Below, piece by piece: positions 41,600 through 44,683 of a stretch of DNA of 44,683 bases (position 1 is its first letter; each line of letters starts with the position of its first letter). The position numbers and the translations under genes are program-made. Source of the stretch: a virus. Location: positions 1 through 44,683 of the IMG/VR virus record IMGVR_UViG_3300042384_001249. The stretch is one strand, 5' to 3'. The notes under the pieces were generated by a model that worked only from the letters and a program-made list of their open reading frames with translations, was not told where the DNA came from and did no database searches.

Positions 41600-42037
41600 T
41601 TACTTGGTGACGTCGTGCAGGATGTCGGTGGACCAATTGCATGCCCACTCCTCGACGCTGTCGCCGATCACGTCGCCGATCCGGTCCTCGATCTCCTGCA
41701 TGACCATGCCCTCGGCCTGCCCGACCGAGCCGGCTTCGACGACGAACCTGGCGATGATCTCGAACGAGACAGTCCAGCGGCCGATGTCTTCGCCGTCGCA
41801 CTCGGGGCCGTTGTCCTCGATGGACTGGGCGATGACGTCGAAGCGATCGGCGAGAGCCGCGAGGCTCTTGTCGGTGGACGCCTTGGCCGTGCGGCAGGTG
41901 GCCCGCTTGGCGATCAGTCCGTCGAGTTCCTCGCGGGTATTCTTGAGGGCGGACGTCGCGGTCATGTAGCCCTTGCCGGTGTCCTCATAACGATCGATGA
42001 GGAAGCGGACGAGGACGGCGTGGGTGGTGTCTTTCAT
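41600..42037 (-). CDS. Early operon protein, unknown
   Basis: The 145-residue protein (MKDTTHAVLVRFLIDRYEDT...) has an N-terminal amphipathic helix, a coiled-coil-like middle (SALKNTREELDGLIAKRATC) and an acidic C-terminal half (MVMQEIEDRIGDVIGDSVEE). Leader: CCCAACCCAACACCCAACACC. Not recognised. Confidence 0.6.
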   Translation of the reverse strand: MKDTTHAVLVRFLIDRYEDTGKGYMTATSALKNTREELDGLIAKRATCRTAKASTDKSLAALADRFDVIAQSIEDNGPECDGEDIGRWTVSFEIIARFVVEAGSVGQAEGMVMQEIEDRIGDVIGDSVEEWACNWSTDILHDVTK

Positions 42038-42043
42038 GGTGTT

Positions 42044-42067
42044 GGGTGTTGGGTTGGGGGTGAAGGG
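42044..42067 (+). repeat. Intergenic G-tract element
   Basis: Four G tracts with loops TGTT, TT and TGAA satisfy the canonical G-quadruplex pattern. The mRNA strand carries CCCAACCCAACAC before the ATG at 42037. Same family as 225-252. Confidence 0.7.
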
Positions 42068-42388
42068 TTAGAGGGCGATCTCGTACTGGGTGCCGGCGAC
42101 GGCCGGCTTGGTGGTGATGAAGTAGCCGATCCGGTTGACGATGCGGTAGGCTTCGACGACGTACTGTCCTTCGTCGCCTTCGACCAGCGTCCAGACCCGG
42201 AGGTGGGAGTGCTTGCCGTGGGCGTGGATCAGCACGTCAACGAGGTCCGACCCGAACGTCTCAAACATGGTGCCGTCGAAGGCGGAGCCGGGGGTGGCGG
42301 TGTTCACGATCGGCTTGAACTTTTCGACCCAGTCGTCGAAGGACATGGTGATGAAGGCGGGCGTGGCGGGCTTGGTGGATTTGCTCAT
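42068..42388 (-). CDS. Early operon protein, unknown
   Basis: The 106-residue protein (MSKSTKPATPAFITMSFDDW...) looks like a compact alpha/beta fold: FDDWVEKFKPIVNTAT, then MFETFGSDLVDVLIHAHGKH and LRVWTLVEGDEGQYVVEAYR. The long shadow frame through 43345 is rejected because it runs across three other leaders. The leader also contains a direct repeat GGACAT(A)CCTCCA at about 42403-42437. Unknown. Confidence 0.6.
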   Translation of the reverse strand: MSKSTKPATPAFITMSFDDWVEKFKPIVNTATPGSAFDGTMFETFGSDLVDVLIHAHGKHSHLRVWTLVEGDEGQYVVEAYRIVNRIGYFITTKPAVAGTQYEIAL

Positions 42389-42441
42389 GGTGTTGGGTTG
42401 GTAGATGGAGGTATGTCCTACAGATTGGAGGATGTCCAGAT

Positions 42442-42723
42442 TTATTTTTGGCCGGCCTCGATCGAGGCAAGGGCGTCTTCCCGGGCGTCGGCCTTTTGCT
42501 TCGCGGCGTGGATCGCGTCCATCGCGGCGTGGCACGCACGCTGGGCGTCGAAGATCGCCTTGCGTACGGCGATCGCGTCCTTCCGGGCGTCGGTCGCCTC
42601 GATGGTGTTGAAGACGAGGGCGTAGCCGGCCTCCTCGGCCCGGTTGGACGCCATGACGAGGGTGGCGGTGGCGTTGAGGGCGGCGGCGTAGTCCGCCGGG
42701 CTTGCGTTGTGGGGGTGGATCAT
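42442..42723 (-). CDS. Ala-rich helical protein, unknown
   Basis: The 93-residue product (MIHPHNASPADYAAALNATA...) is helical, with FDAQRACHAAMDAIHAAKQK near the end. Leader: CCCAGCACCCAACCCACCACC. Resembles other Ala-rich members of the operon in composition only. Confidence 0.6.
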   Translation of the reverse strand: MIHPHNASPADYAAALNATATLVMASNRAEEAGYALVFNTIEATDARKDAIAVRKAIFDAQRACHAAMDAIHAAKQKADAREDALASIEAGQK

Positions 42724-42764
42724 GGTGGTGGGTTGGGTGCTGGGTTGGTGGTGGGGTGGAAGGG

Positions 42765-43157
42765 TTAGGATCGGAAGCGGGCGAGGGCGTCGGCCATGGC
42801 CGGCTTGGGGTTGTAGTCCGGGAGGACGCGGGCGAGGATGTTGAGGTCGATGAGGATGCCCGGCTCGTCGAACATGCGACGCTTGACGTAGTCGTCGCCG
42901 GTCGCCTCGCACGCGGCGAGGAACTTTTGCCAGACGTCGAGATCGCGGTGCATGCCGACGCGGATGTCGTCGAGCTGACCGGCCTCGGCTTCCTTGGTGA
43001 CGAAGGTGAGCCAAGCCTCGGCACGCTCGGCCTCGGATCGGGCCTTGTCGGCGTCTCGCTTGGCCGCCGCGAGGGTGGCGAGGGTGGCGTCGGCGACGGC
43101 CTTCCGGATGAAGGCGACGTCGATGCCGGCGATGGTGGTGGTGGGGGTGTTGGACAT
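42765..43157 (-). CDS. Helical protein, unknown
   Basis: The 130-residue protein (MSNTPTTTIAGIDVAFIRKA...) is strongly helical with KRDADKARSEAERAEAWLTF as a coiled-coil stretch and a C-terminal ILIDLNILARVLPDYNPKPA. Leader AGCGCAAACTCAAC. Unknown. Confidence 0.6.
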   Translation of the reverse strand: MSNTPTTTIAGIDVAFIRKAVADATLATLAAAKRDADKARSEAERAEAWLTFVTKEAEAGQLDDIRVGMHRDLDVWQKFLAACEATGDDYVKRRMFDEPGILIDLNILARVLPDYNPKPAMADALARFRS

Positions 43158-43194
43158 GTTGAGTTTGCGCTGGTGGTGGTGGCTGGGTGAAGGG

Positions 43195-43518
43195 TTAGGC
43201 ACGGACGTGGGTGATCGGGACCATGCGGATCGTCCGCTGGTTGAAGGCGAGCAGGGCGGCCATGGCGTCCTGCCGGCAACCCTCCGCCTCTTCGCGTTGG
43301 GTGATCGAGCCGTACCGGTCGGCGTCGAGGACGCGACGCTGGCACAGGGTGACGTGCGACTCGAGCATGGCACGCTCGGCGGCGTTGGACTGGGCGATGG
43401 ACCTGGCGATGCCGTCGGCGGTGGCGTTGGACGCCGGCGTGCCGATGGCCCGGAGGGCGGCGATCTCCGCCTTCGCGGCGGCGTGCTGGTGGGGGGTCAT
43501 GATCATGGGGTTGGACAT
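43195..43518 (-). CDS. Ala-rich helical protein, unknown
   Basis: The 107-residue product (MSNPMIMTPHQHAAAKAEIA...) is helical with AIAQ/AERAMLESHVTLCQRRVL heptads and a more basic tail. Leader TAATCTCCACCACCAACCC. Unknown, probably part of the Ala-rich family of this operon. Confidence 0.6.
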   Translation of the reverse strand: MSNPMIMTPHQHAAAKAEIAALRAIGTPASNATADGIARSIAQSNAAERAMLESHVTLCQRRVLDADRYGSITQREEAEGCRQDAMAALLAFNQRTIRMVPITHVRA

Positions 43519-43546
43519 GTTGGTGGTGCTGGGTTGGTGGTGGAGA

Positions 43547-43819
43547 TTAGCGGCGGGGCATGGCGGCGGACGCGGCGATCGCGACGCCCATGTGATGCTC
43601 CGGCGTGCGGCTGGAGGAGTACGGATCGATCGCGGTGAGGACGCTGGTCAAGAGGGCCGACGCCACCCGGAGGGCGGCGGCGTCCTGCTTGGACAGGCCG
43701 AGGTGGCCGGCGTCCGCTTCCATGTCGCGGATGTTGCGGCCGGCGTTGTCGAGGCCGCGGATGACGTCGCGGATGTTGTCGTCGGTGATGGTGGTGATGG
43801 CGATCATGTGGTTGTGCAT
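43547..43819 (-). CDS. Small helical protein, unknown
   Basis: The 90-residue protein (MHNHMIAITTITDDNIRDVI...) has an acidic N-terminal half (RGLDNAGRNIRDMEADAGHL) and an Ala-rich helix (ALRVASALLTSVLTAIDPYS). It starts after a leader that contains six G tracts on the other strand (43826-43860). Unknown. Confidence 0.6.
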   Translation of the reverse strand: MHNHMIAITTITDDNIRDVIRGLDNAGRNIRDMEADAGHLGLSKQDAAALRVASALLTSVLTAIDPYSSSRTPEHHMGVAIAASAAMPRR

Positions 43820-43825
43820 GGTGTT

Positions 43826-43860
43826 GGGTGCTGGGTGTTGGGTTGGGTTAGGGGGAAGGG
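43826..43860 (+). repeat. Intergenic G-tract element, longest copy
   Basis: Six G tracts, the longest of five, with loops of two to four bases. Canonical G-quadruplex pattern. On the mRNA strand it is a run of CCCAAC and CCCAGC. Same family as 225-252. Confidence 0.7.
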
Positions 43861-44208
43861 TTAGCGGGCGAGCATGGCGTGGTGGACGTGCATCCAGCCG
43901 GCCTCGGGGCAACAGCAGGTCGCCTCGTCGAGCAGGTCGATCAGATCGTCGCCGGTGATGGGGGACTGGGTGTCGCAGTCAACGCCCTCGACGACGACGA
44001 CGTAGGTCGCGGCGATGTGCCACTCGTTGACCCGGGTGACGGAGCCGACGGTGATGTCGTGGACGATCACGTCGTCATGCTCGATCTCGAGGCCGGCGAT
44101 GTCGTCGAGCAGGGCGGCTCGCTTGAGGGCGGTGGGGGTGATGTCGTGGCCGTTGTCCCGGGCGAGCAGGACGGTGAAGACGACGGTGGTGGTGGTGGGC
44201 TTGCTCAT
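43861..44208 (-). CDS. Early operon protein, unknown
   Basis: The 115-residue protein (MSKPTTTTVVFTVLLARDNG...) looks beta-rich: VVFTVLLARDNGHDITPTAL, then VIVHDITVGSVTRVNEWHI and TYVVVVEGVDCDTQSPITG. ATCCCPEAGW near its end has three consecutive Cys, possibly metal-binding. Unknown. Confidence 0.6.
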   Translation of the reverse strand: MSKPTTTTVVFTVLLARDNGHDITPTALKRAALLDDIAGLEIEHDDVIVHDITVGSVTRVNEWHIAATYVVVVEGVDCDTQSPITGDDLIDLLDEATCCCPEAGWMHVHHAMLAR

Positions 44209-44217
44209 GGTGGTGCT

Positions 44218-44236
44218 GGGTTGGGTTGGGTTGGGG
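44218..44236 (+). repeat. Intergenic G-tract element, perfect copy
   Basis: GGGTTGGGTTGGGTTGGGG: four tracts with three two-base loops, the most regular G-quadruplex motif in the window. Located on the template strand between the genes starting at 44208 and ending at 44242. Confidence 0.75.
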
Positions 44237-44241
44237 AAGGG

Positions 44242-44526
44242 TTAGGCGATCTTGACGAGGGCGTCGTTGGCCTCGAGGACGAGCCGGGTGAGCCGGCGGC
44301 GATCGGCGAAGGTAAGGTGGGCCTGCTCTACCAGACCGGCGGCGATCCGGGTGGCCTGCCGGGCTTCGTCGATCGCGTCCTGCTGGGCCTTGAGGGCCGC
44401 GAGGATGGTCAGCACGGCGATCTGGTCGGCGTCGCCGAGGCACCCGATCTGGTGGTCGGTGATGGAGCCGGGGCCGGTGATCATGGCGATCGCTTCGGCG
44501 AGGGTGGTGGGGGAGGGCTTGGACAT
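44242..44526 (-). CDS. Helical small protein, unknown
   Basis: The 94-residue protein (MSKPSPTTLAEAIAMITGPG...) has helices IAVLTILAALKAQQDAIDEA and RRRLTRLVLEANDALVKIA. Its start MSKP resembles that of the product starting at 44208. Unknown. Confidence 0.6.
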   Translation of the reverse strand: MSKPSPTTLAEAIAMITGPGSITDHQIGCLGDADQIAVLTILAALKAQQDAIDEARQATRIAAGLVEQAHLTFADRRRLTRLVLEANDALVKIA

Positions 44527-44532
44527 GGTCGT

Positions 44533-44561
44533 GGGTGTTGGGTTGGGTTGGGTGGGAAGGG
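44533..44561 (+). repeat. Intergenic G-tract element
   Basis: Six GGG tracts with loops TGTT, TT, TT, T and AA between the genes starting at 44526 and ending at 44562. Canonical G-quadruplex pattern. Confidence 0.75.
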
Positions 44562-44683
44562 TTAGGCGAGGGGCAGGGCGATCGAGACGGCCCGGGCGGC
44601 GGCCCGCTCGGCGATCTCCGGCTCGGCGGCGTTGACGAGGGCGGTGAGGGCGGCGGAGCCGGCCCGGATGGACGTGGCGTCGG
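44557..44683. repeat. Terminal direct repeat, right copy (circular overlap)
   Basis: Exact copy of 1-127; see the left copy. Removing one gives a closed circle of about 44,556 bp, with gene order continuous across the join. Confidence 0.9.
44562..44683 (-). CDS. Partial second copy of the gene at 6-215
   Basis: This holds the last roughly 39 codons and stop of the gene at 6-215, duplicated only because the circular genome was written with a 127-base overlap. Its start lies beyond the window end. Confidence 0.85.
   Translation of the reverse strand, partial: DATSIRAGSAALTALVNAAEPEIAERAAARAVSIALPLA

Noticed and set aside
41438-42625. 395-residue plus-strand reading frame
   Set aside because: Antisense to the minus-strand early operon, Gly/Val/Asp-rich, with no leader or overlap logic; high GC content yields long open antisense frames here.
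42068-43345. 425-residue minus-strand reading frame
   Set aside because: It runs through three intergenic leaders and several start codons of better-supported short genes; the N-terminal part is Pro/Arg-rich and has out-of-phase coding statistics typical of high-GC shadows.
1-44683. Search for integrase, excisionase, or att sites
   Set aside because: No tyrosine or serine recombinase motif was seen and only one Cro-like regulator exists; a temperate lifestyle is not supported.
1-44683. T7-type RNA polymerase promoters
   Set aside because: No phage RNA polymerase gene and no repeated 20-23-base promoter; the units instead have sigma70-like boxes.

Overview
The window is best read as one complete, circularly closed genome of a tailed phage with a short (podovirus-type) tail. 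The first 127 bases are repeated exactly as the last 127, so the unique circle is about 44,556 bp, and a minus-strand operon runs across the artificial ends. A full T7-like virion gene order is visible: fibre, large terminase, portal, scaffold, capsid, tail tube A and B homologues, internal core proteins and a 3,108-residue ejected protein. No integrase, tRNA gene, RNA polymerase or family A/B DNA polymerase was recognised. A lipobox protein in the lysis cassette points to a diderm host. DNA is GC-rich; Shine-Dalgarno sequences are scarce and many genes instead start right after a C/A-rich CCCAAC leader or appear leaderless, so a host phylum with low SD use is likely, but I cannot name it.

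Layout on the + strand: a 560-bp repeat-rich regulatory region (757-1320); the virion block (1321-26341), with a terminator-promoter pair behind the capsid gene; a DUF1599-like/HNH pair in one frame around a TGA (26388-27095); a lysis cassette with a small membrane protein, a lipoprotein with coiled coil and C-terminal membrane segments, an HExxH miniprotein, a holin and a two-TM protein (27112-28845); a Cro-like regulator (28933); a replication/recombination block (29189-37064) with a Sak4-like ATPase, SSB-like protein, DEAH helicase, Cas4-like RecB nuclease, a PD-(D/E)XK-like protein and a primase-helicase; then a lysozyme-like protein, an HTH protein, the small terminase and short ORFs (to 39588). 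After 424 bp of hairpins and CTTCCTCG repeats comes rusA (40013-40459).

The minus-strand operon starts at 756, crosses the ends and finishes at 40530. It holds about 14 small proteins with almost no recognisable function, probably early host-takeover genes. Nearly every junction carries a leader rich in CCCAAC repeats, and several of these make a canonical four-tract G-quadruplex motif on the opposite (template) strand.

The most unusual points are: the repeated CCCAAC/G-quadruplex intergenic element; a conserved promoter layout in which the -10 hexamer lies six bases before the ATG at several transcription units; four consecutive virion genes all beginning Met-Cys; the giant virion protein, which seems to carry HhH-GPD-like and GNAT-like domains inside a coiled-coil/Pro-Ala scaffold; and an HNH-type gene with no canonical start, joined in frame to its neighbour across one stop codon. 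Everything was read by eye without database searches, so family names rest on motif recognition.
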